Shown piece by piece: positions 18,635 through 27,864 of a stretch of 64,000 nt of DNA. The translations under genes and the position numbers were made by a program. The stretch spans positions 1 through 64,000 of the forward strand of contig NZ_MKVV01000093.1 in assembly GCF_001899645.1 (NCBI RefSeq). Reading direction: 5' to 3'. This DNA is from Pseudonocardia sp. 73-21 (GTDB lineage Bacteria; Actinomycetota; Actinomycetes; Mycobacteriales; Pseudonocardiaceae). A model generated the notes under the pieces. It was not told the DNA's origin and did not search any database. It saw only the letters and a list, made by a program, of their open reading frames with translations. Each line of letters starts with the position of its first letter. Position 1 is the stretch's first letter.

Positions 18635-19465
18635 CTACTGACGTTCGGTCCGGGCCACCGCCGGCTGGCACGTCGGGCACCAGAAGAGGTTGCGCGCCAG
18701 GTGCTTGTCGTGCGCGATCGGCGTACCGCAGACGATGCACGGCTCCCCCGTGCGCCGGTAGGCGTAGACCTTGCGGGCGCACAGCGCCCCCCGGTCCGCC
18801 GGCTTCAGGAGCGTCGGGTCGTGCTCGGGGCGCAACGTCTCGATCTTGCCCTGCCGGACGCCGTCCTGGAGCAGGTCGACGAGGTCGAGCCACAGCTCGT
18901 CCCACTGCTTGCGCCCCAAGGCCTTCCCCGGCAGCTGCGGGTCGAGGCCGTGGCGGAACAGCGCCTCCGCGCGGTAGACGTTGCCGACCCCGGCGATCAC
19001 CTTCTGGTCCATCAGCAGCGTCGCGAGCGGCGCGCGGGAGCGGGAGATGCGGGCCCAGGCGCGGTCGGGGTCGGCGTCCTTGCGCAGCGGGTCCTCCCCC
19101 AGCCGCGCGTGGATCGCCTCCGCCTCGTGGTCGGTGATCAGCTCGCACGCGGTGGGGCCGCGCAGGTCGGCGTAGTGCGTGGGCCCGACCATCCGCAGGC
19201 GCACCAGCCCCCGGGGCTCCGCGACGGGGTGCTTGACGTCGCTGAACTTGCCGTACAGGCCCAGGTGGATGTGCACCACCAGGTCGGGGCCGTAGTGGTG
19301 GAACAGGTGCTTGCCGTGCGCCTCGGCGCGCTCCAGCACCCGGCCGTCGACGATCTCGGCGCTGGTGGCGAAGCGCCCCTGCGGGCTCGACACCGCCACC
19401 TGCCTGTTCGCGTACCGGCGCTGGTGCTGCCGGGCGAGCCGGTGCAGGGTGTGGCCTTCGGGCAT
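18635..19465 (-). CDS. Fpg/Nei family DNA glycosylase
   Basis: MPEGHTLHRLARQHQ...QKVIAGVGNVYRAEALF...zinc finger VCGTPIAHDKHLARNLFWCPTCQ. Confidence 0.93.
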   Translation of the reverse strand: MPEGHTLHRLARQHQRRYANRQVAVSSPQGRFATSAEIVDGRVLERAEAHGKHLFHHYGPDLVVHIHLGLYGKFSDVKHPVAEPRGLVRLRMVGPTHYADLRGPTACELITDHEAEAIHARLGEDPLRKDADPDRAWARISRSRAPLATLLMDQKVIAGVGNVYRAEALFRHGLDPQLPGKALGRKQWDELWLDLVDLLQDGVRQGKIETLRPEHDPTLLKPADRGALCARKVYAYRRTGEPCIVCGTPIAHDKHLARNLFWCPTCQPAVARTERQ

Positions 19466-19502
19466 GGGATCAAGCCTGCCGTGTCCGGGCGGATCCCGCG
19501 CG

Positions 19503-19976
19503 TCAGGTCGCGGGGAGCGGGGGCGCCTCGTGGGTGGCCTCGTAGGCGTCGAGGATGTCAATGCGGCGCTGGTGGCGCGGCTCGTCGGAGAACGGGGTGG
19601 CGACGAACGCGGCGGCGATCTCCGCGGCCTCGTCGAGCGAGTGCATCCGCGCCCCGATGCCCACGACCTGCGCGTTGTTGTGCTGACGGCCGAGCGTGGC
19701 CGTCTCGACGCTCCACGCCAGCGCGCAGCGGATGCCGGGCACCTTGTTGGCGGCGATCTGCTCGCCGTTGCCCGAACCACCGATGACGATGCCGAGGCTG
19801 CCCGGGTCGGCCAGCACGGCCAGGCCCGTGGCGATGCAGAAGGGCGGGTAGTCGTCCTGGGCGTCGTAGACGGCGGGGCCGACGTCCACGACCTCGTGGC
19901 CCAGACTGGCCAGGTGGGTCAGCAGGTGGGTCTTGAGCTCGAAGCCGGCGTGGTCGGAACCGATGTGGACGCGCAC
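19503..19976 (-). CDS. rpiB: Ribose-5-phosphate isomerase B
   Basis: VRVHIGSDHAGFELKTHLLTHL...IVIGGSGNGEQIAANKVPGIRCALAWS...RQHNNAQVVGIGARM. Confidence 0.95.
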   Translation of the reverse strand: MRVHIGSDHAGFELKTHLLTHLASLGHEVVDVGPAVYDAQDDYPPFCIATGLAVLADPGSLGIVIGGSGNGEQIAANKVPGIRCALAWSVETATLGRQHNNAQVVGIGARMHSLDEAAEIAAAFVATPFSDEPRHQRRIDILDAYEATHEAPPLPAT

Positions 19977-20003
19977 GGGACGGAATCCTGCCCTACGCCG
20001 GAC

Positions 20004-20660
20004 GTGGCGGGGGTCAACGGGGTTCCCGACGGCTGGGTGGTGGCCCGGGTGCGACCCGGATCCGTGAGGTGGACGGTGTGCCCGGACGTCGCCGCCGTGC
20101 TGGTGGCGACGGCCGGCTGTGCCACGGTGGGCGTCGACATCCCGCTCGGGCTGCCCACCGGCGCCGCCCGCCGGGCCTGCGACGATCTCACCGCGCAGCG
20201 GCTGGGGCGGGCCCGGTCGTCGGTGTTCCCGGCGCCGCCGCGTGAGGTGCTGGGCGCGGCGTCCCACGCGGAGGCCTGCGCGGTGTCGGCGCGGCTGTGC
20301 GGTCGGAAGATCAGCCTGCAGTCGTTCCACATCGGCCCCAAGATCCTCGAGTGGGACGCCGTGGAACTGCCCGCGCACGTCGTCGAGGTGCACCCGGAGC
20401 TGGTGATGCGGGCGCTGGCCCCGGAGACGGACTTCGCGCCGAAGAAGTCGGCGCGCGGGGCGGGCCAGCGGATCGCGGCGCTCACACGGTGGGTGGACCC
20501 GGCGCTGGCGCTGGCCGATCTGCCGGACGGCGCCCGCCTCGACGACGTGCTCGACGCGCTCGCCGCGAGCTGGTCGGCGGCACGGTGGGCACGCGGGGAG
20601 GCCGAGGTCATCGGCGAGGAGGTCGACGACCGGGGCCGCCCGATGCGCGTGGTGCTGTAG
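20004..20660 (+). CDS. DUF429 domain protein
   Basis: VGVDIPLGLPTGAARRACDDLTAQRLGRARSSVFPAPPREVL...EVHPELVMRAL. Confidence 0.8.
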   Translation: MAGVNGVPDGWVVARVRPGSVRWTVCPDVAAVLVATAGCATVGVDIPLGLPTGAARRACDDLTAQRLGRARSSVFPAPPREVLGAASHAEACAVSARLCGRKISLQSFHIGPKILEWDAVELPAHVVEVHPELVMRALAPETDFAPKKSARGAGQRIAALTRWVDPALALADLPDGARLDDVLDALAASWSAARWARGEAEVIGEEVDDRGRPMRVVL

Positions 20661-20671
20661 GGGTCGTGCGG

Positions 20672-21244
20672 TTACTTGCGGCCGCCGCCCAGCAGGCCGC
20701 CCAGGAGGCTGCCGAGGTCGGGGCCGGCCTGCTGCGCCGCTCCCCCGCCGCCGCCCAGCACGCTGCCCAGCAGCCCGCCGAGCACGTCACCGATACCGCC
20801 GCCACCGGCCGCGGGAGCCGCCGGGGCCGCTGCCGCGCCACCGCCGCCCATGAGCTTCGAGGCCAGGTAGGACATGACGATCGGGGCGAGGATGGGCAGC
20901 AGCTTCTGGATCAGGTCCTGACCGCCGACGCCGCCGATGGCCCCGAGCTGGTTGACGACCTGGCCCTGGTTGGCGCCGAACACGTGGCCGACGATCTGCT
21001 GGCCCACGTTCGTGTCGACCTGGTTGAGGTCCACGCCACCGTTCACCAGCCCGCCGTCGTGCTGCTGCACGGCCTGCGCGAACGACGCGGCGCCGCCCGG
21101 GTCGGCGGTGTTGGCCTGGATGCCGCCGAGCAGCGCGGGCAGGGCCTGGCGCGTGGCCTGCTCGGCCGTCTGCGGGTCGACCCCGAGCTGGCCGGCCAGC
21201 TGCTGGAGCGGGATCTGGGACAGGATCTCGTCGACTGCACTCAT
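20672..21244 (-). CDS. DUF937 domain protein
   Basis: MSAVDEILSQIPLQQLAGQLGVDPQTAEQATRQALPALLGGIQANTADPGGAASFAQAVQQH; Gly-rich C-terminus. Confidence 0.85.
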   Translation of the reverse strand: MSAVDEILSQIPLQQLAGQLGVDPQTAEQATRQALPALLGGIQANTADPGGAASFAQAVQQHDGGLVNGGVDLNQVDTNVGQQIVGHVFGANQGQVVNQLGAIGGVGGQDLIQKLLPILAPIVMSYLASKLMGGGGAAAAPAAPAAGGGGIGDVLGGLLGSVLGGGGGAAQQAGPDLGSLLGGLLGGGRK

Positions 21245-21397
21245 CGTGGTGGACCTCTCTGCGGCCACCCCCTCGGTGGCGACGGGCGCAGCGTAGCGAT
21301 CCCCGGCGACGAGGTGATCAGCCGCGCTCCCCCGCGACCGTGCTCACCGCTCGCGGTGCGGGCTGCACCGGTGCAGGTCCCGCACCGGGGACGGCGA

Positions 21398-22630
21398 TCA
21401 CGGCTGCTCGGCACGCCCGGTGTCGGCCGACGGCACCGCGTCGGCCGTTCCCGCGTCGGCCGCTCCCGCACCGGTCGGACCTGCGCCGGCCTGGCCTGCG
21501 TCCACTGGTCCCGCGCCGGCCGGGGGCACGTCGTCCGCGGGGACCGGCCCGCCGGCCGCCTCCCCGGCACGCGCGTCGATCAGCTCGCCCAGGTAGCGCA
21601 GGACGACCGCCGCGGCGGCCGCGGCCGGCACCGAGAGGAAGGCGCCCGCGATGCCGTAGAGCGTGCTCCCGGCCGTGACGGCCAGCAGCACCACCGCCGA
21701 GTGCAACCCGAGGCTGCGGGCCTGCAGGATCGGCTGCAGCACGTTGCCCTCGATCTGCTGCACCGCGAGCACCACCACCAGGATGATGACGGCGGCGGTG
21801 AACCCGTTGCTGACCAGCGCCACCAGCACCGCGAGCGCGCCGGCCACGACGGCGCCGACGATCGGGATGAAGCCGCCGAGGAACGTCAGCACGGCCAGCG
21901 GCAGCGCCAGGGGCACCCCGACGATCAGCAGCCCGCCGCCGATGAGCACGGCGTCGACGAGGCTAACGATGGCCTGGGTGCGGATGAAGCTGCCCAGCGT
22001 CACCCAGATCCGGCGCAGCACCTCGGAGAGGTGCCCGCCCGCACCGTCGCCCGCCACCTTCCGCAGCCACGGCAGGAACCGTGGGCCGTCCTTGATGAAC
22101 AGGAACACGAGCACCAGCGCGAGCACGAACGTGACCAGGCCCGACGCGATGCCGGAGATCCCCGTCAGCACGCTCGTGGAGATGGTGGAGATGCTCCGCT
22201 GGATCTGCGTGGTGATCTGGGTGATCACGTCGTCGAGCTGGCTCTGGCCCAGGTTGAGCGGCGGGCCCTTGAGCCACTGCTGGATGGCCGTGACGGCCCC
22301 CGACACGCTCGCCGCGATCTGCGGGATCGCTCCCGACACCGACGCGCCGACCAGCGTGACCAGCCCGCCGACCACCACGAGCGCCCCGATCAGCGACGTC
22401 GCGGCGGCCAGCGCGGGCGGGAAGCGGTGGCGGCGCAGCCACGCCGTCGGCGGCCACAGGAGCGTCGCGATGATCACCGCGAGCAGCACCGGGAACACGA
22501 TCGACCACAGCTGCGCGATGAGCAGCCACAGCACCACGATGCCCGCGCCGGCCGCGATCAGCCGCAGGCTCCAGCGCGCCGTCCACGTCACGCCCTCCCC
22601 GATGGCGGTTCCCCGGCCCGTCCTCGTCAC
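21398..22630 (-). CDS. AI-2E family transporter (PerM-like)
   Basis: Multi-TM; WPPTAWLRRHRFPPALAAA...GGFIPIVGAVVAGALAVLVAL...QQIEGNVLQPILQ. Confidence 0.88.
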   Translation of the reverse strand: MTRTGRGTAIGEGVTWTARWSLRLIAAGAGIVVLWLLIAQLWSIVFPVLLAVIIATLLWPPTAWLRRHRFPPALAAATSLIGALVVVGGLVTLVGASVSGAIPQIAASVSGAVTAIQQWLKGPPLNLGQSQLDDVITQITTQIQRSISTISTSVLTGISGIASGLVTFVLALVLVFLFIKDGPRFLPWLRKVAGDGAGGHLSEVLRRIWVTLGSFIRTQAIVSLVDAVLIGGGLLIVGVPLALPLAVLTFLGGFIPIVGAVVAGALAVLVALVSNGFTAAVIILVVVLAVQQIEGNVLQPILQARSLGLHSAVVLLAVTAGSTLYGIAGAFLSVPAAAAAAVVLRYLGELIDARAGEAAGGPVPADDVPPAGAGPVDAGQAGAGPTGAGAADAGTADAVPSADTGRAEQP

Positions 22631-22737
22631 GGCGCCAGCATGCCGGTGGTGGCCGTGACGGGCGGAGGCGGGGACCGCACACCCGTCGCGGTGGCCGCAC
22701 ACGTGCCGGGAGGGGTGTACGGCGCGGGGCCGATCGG

Positions 22738-23964
22738 CTACCGGTCCGCTCCGGCAGACGGCAGCCACTCCTGCGCCGCAGCGACGAGCGCCCGGACGCC
22801 CGTCGCCAGCGTCGGTTCCACCACCGGCGCGAACAGGGGCGAGTGGTTGGACGGCAGGCTCGCCACCACGGCGACGAGCTCGTCACGGCTGGTGGCGCCG
22901 GCGAACGCGGCCGGGTCGGCCCCGCCCAGCAGCCAGTACACGCACGGGACCCCGGCCGCCGTGGCGAACAGCCCGACGTCCTCGCTGCCGGTGACCAGCC
23001 CCGGGTCGACGACCGGCCCGACGGCGCCCAGGGCCGCGGCGGTGCGCGCGGCGGCGTCCTCGTCGTTGACCAGCGGCGGGAACGTGTCGAGCACGGTGAT
23101 GTCGGGGTCCTCCGCCGCCCCGGACGCGGCCGCCTCGGCCCGCACGATGCGCTCGACGGCGGCGAGGACGCGCGTACGCACGGCCGGGTCGAAGCTGCGC
23201 ACGGTCAGCCCCAGCTCGGCGTCGTCGGGGATGATGTTCTCCTTCGTGCCCGCGCGCAGCGTGCCCACCGACAGCACGGCCGTCTCGGTGCCGCCCACCT
23301 CGCGGGCCACGATCGTCTGCAGCCGCATCACCGTGGCGGCGGCCATGACGATCGGGTCCACCGTGGTCTCCGGGCGGGAGCCGTGGCCGCCGGCACCGTG
23401 CAGCGTCACGCGGACGGTGTCGGATCCCGCGAACGCCGGGCCCGGCCGCACCGCGAGGACGCCTGCGGGCAGCGGCGCCACGTGCTGCCCGAGCACGACG
23501 TCGGGACGGCCGAAGCGCTCGAACAGCCCGTCGTCGATCATCGCCTGGGCGCCGCCGCCGACCTCCTCGGCCGGCTGGAACACCGCGAGCACCGTGCCCG
23601 ACCAGGTGTCCCGCCGCGCGAGCAGCGCCTCCACCGCGCCGAGCAGGCACGCGACGTGCACGTCGTGACCGCAGGCGTGGGCGACCGGCACCTCGTGGCC
23701 GTCGCGGTCGACGGCGCGGGCGGTGCTCGCGTACTCCAGACCGGTGCGCTCCAGCACCGGCAGCGCGTCCATGTCGGCGCGCAGCAGCACGGTGGGCCCG
23801 GCGCCGTTGCGGAGCACGCCGACCACGCCGGTGCCTCCGACGCCCGTGGTGGTCTCGACACCGAGGCTCCGCAGCCGGTCGGCGACGACGCCTGCAGTGC
23901 GCGTCTCCTGGAACGACAGCTCGGGATGGGAGTGCAGGTCGCGGTAGAGGTCGGCGAGGCTCAC
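22738..23964 (-). CDS. M20 family amidohydrolase
   Basis: MSLADLYRDLHSHPELSFQE...VAHACGHDVHVACLLGAVEAL...GTKENIIPDDAELGLTVRSF. Confidence 0.93.
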   Translation of the reverse strand: MSLADLYRDLHSHPELSFQETRTAGVVADRLRSLGVETTTGVGGTGVVGVLRNGAGPTVLLRADMDALPVLERTGLEYASTARAVDRDGHEVPVAHACGHDVHVACLLGAVEALLARRDTWSGTVLAVFQPAEEVGGGAQAMIDDGLFERFGRPDVVLGQHVAPLPAGVLAVRPGPAFAGSDTVRVTLHGAGGHGSRPETTVDPIVMAAATVMRLQTIVAREVGGTETAVLSVGTLRAGTKENIIPDDAELGLTVRSFDPAVRTRVLAAVERIVRAEAAASGAAEDPDITVLDTFPPLVNDEDAAARTAAALGAVGPVVDPGLVTGSEDVGLFATAAGVPCVYWLLGGADPAAFAGATSRDELVAVVASLPSNHSPLFAPVVEPTLATGVRALVAAAQEWLPSAGADR

Positions 23965-23983
23965 GCCGTCGACCGTAGCCGGA

Positions 23984-24628
23984 TCAGACGCCGACGAGCA
24001 GGCGAGCGCCGAACCACAGGCAGACGAGGGCGACGACCCAGAACAGCGCCGCCCAGACGACGCGCGGGATCCAGGTGGCGGCCGAGAGCTGGGCCGTGTC
24101 GCTCTTGTCGGCGCCGAGTCCCAGGTTCACCAACGAGCGGACGCCGCCCAGGAGCATCAGCCACACGAGTGCGACGGCCAGCACCGACTGCACCTGGGGC
24201 GAGCCCTCGACCGCGACGTAGCCGACCCCCGCCCCGGCCAGCAGCACGATCAACCCCGTGAACAGGCCCTGGGACTTCGCCCACGCCCCCAGCAACAGGA
24301 TGATCGCCACCCACAGCAGCGACCACGACTTCCCGGCCACCACCAGCGCCGCTCCGGCGAGGCCCGCCAGCGGTGGGGTGAGGTAGCCCGCGGCGAGGAC
24401 GAGCGGCAGCGTCACCCCCCATTTCAGGACGGCCGTGGTCGAACCGCCGCCCTTGCGCTCGTTCACGAGGAAGTGCTGCGGGTTGCGCCCGGAGAGCACG
24501 GCGACGACGAGGTGGCCGCCCTCGTGCGCGACGGTGACGAGCGATCCGACCCACGTGCTGGTGACGGGTACGGCCACCAGCGCCAGCACGACCACGCCGA
24601 TGACCAGCACGAACGGATCCCCCACCAC
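23984..24628 (-). CDS. M50-like membrane metallopeptidase
   Basis: VAHEGGHLVVAVLSGRNPQHFLVNERKGGGST; HEGGH zinc motif, multiple TMs. Confidence 0.8.
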   Translation of the reverse strand: MVGDPFVLVIGVVVLALVAVPVTSTWVGSLVTVAHEGGHLVVAVLSGRNPQHFLVNERKGGGSTTAVLKWGVTLPLVLAAGYLTPPLAGLAGAALVVAGKSWSLLWVAIILLLGAWAKSQGLFTGLIVLLAGAGVGYVAVEGSPQVQSVLAVALVWLMLLGGVRSLVNLGLGADKSDTAQLSAATWIPRVVWAALFWVVALVCLWFGARLLVGV

Positions 24629-24760
24629 GCGGCTAGTGTCGCAGGTCACACCAGCCGTCCGCTGGGCCGAACGGCCGCACCTTGACCTCCACCCGGCTTC
24701 AACTCCGAGACTGTCGGTGGCCCCCGGCACACTGGGAGCCGGCAGCGAGGGAGTTCGGAC

Positions 24761-26575
24761 ATGAGCATGGAGAGTGTGGCCTGGCACGCGATGTACCGCG
24801 CCGGCCACGGCCAACCGGAGAAGCGTTCCTTCTCCCGCGCCACGCTGCGCCGCATCGCGGCGTTCGCGCGCCCGCACCGGCGCCGGCTGGCGGCGTTCCT
24901 GCTGCTCAGCGTCGTGGGTGCGGTGCTGGCGGTGGCCACGCCGGTGCTGGCCGGGCGCGTCGTCGACGCGATCGTGGCGGGCGGGCCGGTGGGCACCGTG
25001 GTGGGCCTCGCCGTGCTCATCGCGGTCATCGCGATCGCCGAGAGCCTGGCGGGCATCGTGCAGCGCTGGCTCTCGTCCAACCTCGGCGAGGGGCTGATCC
25101 TCGACCTGCGCGCGGCCGTCTTCGACCACGTGCAGCGCCAGCCCGTCGCGTTCTTCACCCGCACCCGCACGGGAGCGCTGGTCAGCCGGCTCAACAACGA
25201 CGTCATCGGCGCGCAGCGCGCGTTCAGCGACACGCTCTCGGGCGTCGTCGGCAACGTCGTCACGCTGGTGCTCACGCTCGCGGTGATGCTCACGCTGTCG
25301 TGGCAGGTCACGGTGCTCGCGCTGATCCTGCTGCCGATCTTCGTGCTACCTGCGCGCCGGGTCGGGCGCCGGCTCGCCGCGCTGCAGCGGGAGAGCGCCG
25401 ACCACAACGCGGCCATGGGCAACCAGATGACCGAGCGGTTCTCCGCGCCCGGCGCCACGCTGGTCAAGCTGTTCGGGCGGCCCGCCGACGAGACCGCCGA
25501 GTTCGTCACGCGCGCCGCCCGCGTGCGCGACATCGGGGTGCGCACCGCCATGGTGCAGTGGGTCTTCGTCTCGGCGTTGACGCTGGTCTCGGCGCTGGCG
25601 CTGGCGCTGGTCTACGGCCTCGGCGGCTACCTCTCGCTCAACGGCGGGCTCAACGCGGGCGACGTCGTGTCGCTGTTCAGCTTCGAGCGCGTCTTCGAGA
25701 TCCTCGACCTGCCGCCGCTGATCGCCGAGCCCGCCGTCCCGGTCGCCCTGCCCGAGGGGCCGCTGTCGGTGGAGCTCGACGGCGTCCGGTTCGCCTATCC
25801 CTCGGCCGACAAGGTCTCGCTCGCGTCCCTGGAGGAGGTGGCCCAGCTCGACGCGCGGGGCGGCGAGGAGGTGCTCCACGACGTGTCGCTGCGGGCCGAG
25901 CCGGGTCAGCTGATCGCGCTGGTCGGGTCGTCGGGGGCGGGGAAGTCCACGATCGCCCAGCTGCTGCCGCGCCTCTACGACGTCGACGAGGGCTCGGTGC
26001 GCATCGGCGGGGTCGACGTCCGCGACCTGTCGTTCGACACGATCCGTGGCGCGCTCGGCCTCGTCACGCAGGACGGGCACCTGTTCCACGAGTCGCTGCG
26101 CTCCAACCTGCTGCTCGCCCAGCCCGAGGCGTCGGAGGAGGAGCTGTGGGACGCGCTGCGCCGTGCCCGGCTCGCCGACCTGGTGGCCACACTGCCCGAC
26201 GGCCTGGAGACGGTGGTCGGTGAGCGCGGGTACCGGCTGTCGGGCGGCGAGCGCCAGCGCCTGACGATCGCGCGCCTGCTGCTCGCGAAGCCGCGGGTGG
26301 TGGTGCTCGACGAGGCCACGGCCCACCTCGACTCCACGTCCGAGGCCGCGGTGCAGGAGGCCCTCGGGGAGGCGCTGGCCGGCCGCACGGCGCTGGTCAT
26401 CGCCCACCGCCTCTCCACCATCCGGGCCGCCGACCGCATCCTCGTGTTGGAGGCCGGGCGCGTGGTGGAGCAGGGCACACACGCCGAGCTGATGGCGAAG
26501 GACGGCCGGTACGCGGAGCTGCACCACACCCAGTTCGACCAGCCGGGCGAGGCGGCGCCGCTCCCGGTGGGCTGA
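24761..26575 (+). CDS. ABC transporter, fused permease/ATP-binding exporter
   Basis: Walker A VGSSGAGKST, signature YRLSGGERQRLTIARLLL, Walker B RVVVLDEATAHLDS, N-terminal TMD. Confidence 0.95.
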   Translation: MSMESVAWHAMYRAGHGQPEKRSFSRATLRRIAAFARPHRRRLAAFLLLSVVGAVLAVATPVLAGRVVDAIVAGGPVGTVVGLAVLIAVIAIAESLAGIVQRWLSSNLGEGLILDLRAAVFDHVQRQPVAFFTRTRTGALVSRLNNDVIGAQRAFSDTLSGVVGNVVTLVLTLAVMLTLSWQVTVLALILLPIFVLPARRVGRRLAALQRESADHNAAMGNQMTERFSAPGATLVKLFGRPADETAEFVTRAARVRDIGVRTAMVQWVFVSALTLVSALALALVYGLGGYLSLNGGLNAGDVVSLFSFERVFEILDLPPLIAEPAVPVALPEGPLSVELDGVRFAYPSADKVSLASLEEVAQLDARGGEEVLHDVSLRAEPGQLIALVGSSGAGKSTIAQLLPRLYDVDEGSVRIGGVDVRDLSFDTIRGALGLVTQDGHLFHESLRSNLLLAQPEASEEELWDALRRARLADLVATLPDGLETVVGERGYRLSGGERQRLTIARLLLAKPRVVVLDEATAHLDSTSEAAVQEALGEALAGRTALVIAHRLSTIRAADRILVLEAGRVVEQGTHAELMAKDGRYAELHHTQFDQPGEAAPLPVG

Positions 26576-26596
26576 CCCCCGACCTCGCAGCCCGCC

Positions 26597-26634
26597 GGTC
26601 ACGTCGCAGCCCGCCGGCGCGCTGCGACGTGACC
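26597..26634. terminator. Strong hairpin between convergent genes
   Basis: Perfect 14-bp stem GGTCACGTCGCAGC / GCTGCGACGTGACC with 10-nt loop. Confidence 0.65.
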
Positions 26635-27801
26635 ATCCGTGCTGCGACGTCCGGCGCAACCCGCCGGGCCGAACACGAAGCTCGGGGAGCGGCCCAGCGT
26701 CTGCGTCCGCACCGCCTCCAGCAGCTCCGTGTGCACCGCCGCCACCGCCGCCTCGTCCGTCCCGTCCAGCGGGGAGATCACCCGTAGCAGGAACCGCGCG
26801 TCGCGGTGCTCCACCGAGTCCGGCACGGCGGGCGGGCGGGCCAGCGCGCCACCGAGGTGGTTGAGCTGCACCACGCACATCATCGGCGCGTCGGGCCCGG
26901 CGATCTCCACCAGCGGCGCCGGGGAGTCGAGGCCGGCGAGCAGGGCGTTGGTGCCGGAGTAGGCGTGCGGCCACGGCGGGTCGTTGTAGATCGACGCCGA
27001 GTCGGTGAACGGCATCTCGGCGAGGGTGTCGAGCAGGCGCGGGGCCACGGCGCGCAGCGGTGCCACCAGCCGCTCGCCCTCCTCGGCGTCGCCGGTGTAG
27101 ACGATGCGGACGTGGGCGACGTAGCGGCCGCCGAGCGGCGCGGGCGCGGCCTCGGGGAACGGGACCAGCCCCACCGACGACGTCATGGCGTCGGGCACGG
27201 TGGCTGTCCAGTCGACGTAGGCGGCCAGGACGTCGCGCACGTGCTCGGCCGCGAAGTAGAGGCCGCCGCCGAAGATCCGCGCCACGGGGAACAGGCCGAT
27301 CTCCATGCCGGTCACCACCCCGACGCCGCGGCCGGCCCCGCGCAGCCGGCGGAACAGCTCGTTGCCCGCCGTGACGTGGTGCAGCTCGCCGTCGGGGGTC
27401 ACGACGTCGATGTCGCGGACGTGGTCGGTGGCCCAGCCGTACTGCCGCGACAGCAGGCCGAGCCCGCCGCCGAGCGTGTAACCGACCACCCCGACGCCCG
27501 GCGACGAGCCGCTCAGCGGAGCGAGCCCGTGCGCGCCGGCCGCCGTCACCACCGCGTCCCAGGTGGTGCCGGCCTGCACGCGCGCGGTGCCGGCCACCGG
27601 GTCGACCTCGACGCCGTCGAGCGCGGCGGTGGTGATCAGCACCCCGCCGTCGAGGGGTTCGGTGAGGCCGTGGCCGGTGGTCTGGACGTCGAAGGGCACG
27701 CCGTCGGCGGCGGCCCGGCGCACGGCGGCCGTCACGTCGTCGACGGAGGTGGCGGCGACCACGACGGACGGGCGGTGGCGGTAGGCGGTCTGGAAGCTCA
27801 T
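26599..27801 (-). CDS. FAD-binding (PCMH-type) oxidoreductase, C-terminus apparently truncated
   Basis: MSFQTAYRHRPSVVVAATSVDDVTAAVRRAAADGVPFDVQTTGHG...SPGVGVVGYTLGGGLGLLSRQYG; ORF ends inside hairpin region. Confidence 0.85.
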   Translation of the reverse strand: MSFQTAYRHRPSVVVAATSVDDVTAAVRRAAADGVPFDVQTTGHGLTEPLDGGVLITTAALDGVEVDPVAGTARVQAGTTWDAVVTAAGAHGLAPLSGSSPGVGVVGYTLGGGLGLLSRQYGWATDHVRDIDVVTPDGELHHVTAGNELFRRLRGAGRGVGVVTGMEIGLFPVARIFGGGLYFAAEHVRDVLAAYVDWTATVPDAMTSSVGLVPFPEAAPAPLGGRYVAHVRIVYTGDAEEGERLVAPLRAVAPRLLDTLAEMPFTDSASIYNDPPWPHAYSGTNALLAGLDSPAPLVEIAGPDAPMMCVVQLNHLGGALARPPAVPDSVEHRDARFLLRVISPLDGTDEAAVAAVHTELLEAVRTQTLGRSPSFVFGPAGCAGRRSTDGHVAARRRAAT

Positions 27802-27824
27802 GCCGACCACGGTAGGAACCGTTC

Positions 27825-27841
27825 CGGACAGTATCTGTCCG
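27825..27841. promoter_or_regulatory. Palindrome in divergent promoter of WYL regulator and FAD oxidoreductase
   Basis: CGGACAG-TAT-CTGTCCG perfect 7-bp arms. Confidence 0.55.
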
Positions 27842-27864
27842 CAGGACCGGGCATCCTGGTCCTC

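Noticed and set aside
20297-23668. 1123-aa plus-strand ORF
   Set aside because: Opposite to clear DUF937, AI-2E and M20 genes; low-complexity GC-driven translation.
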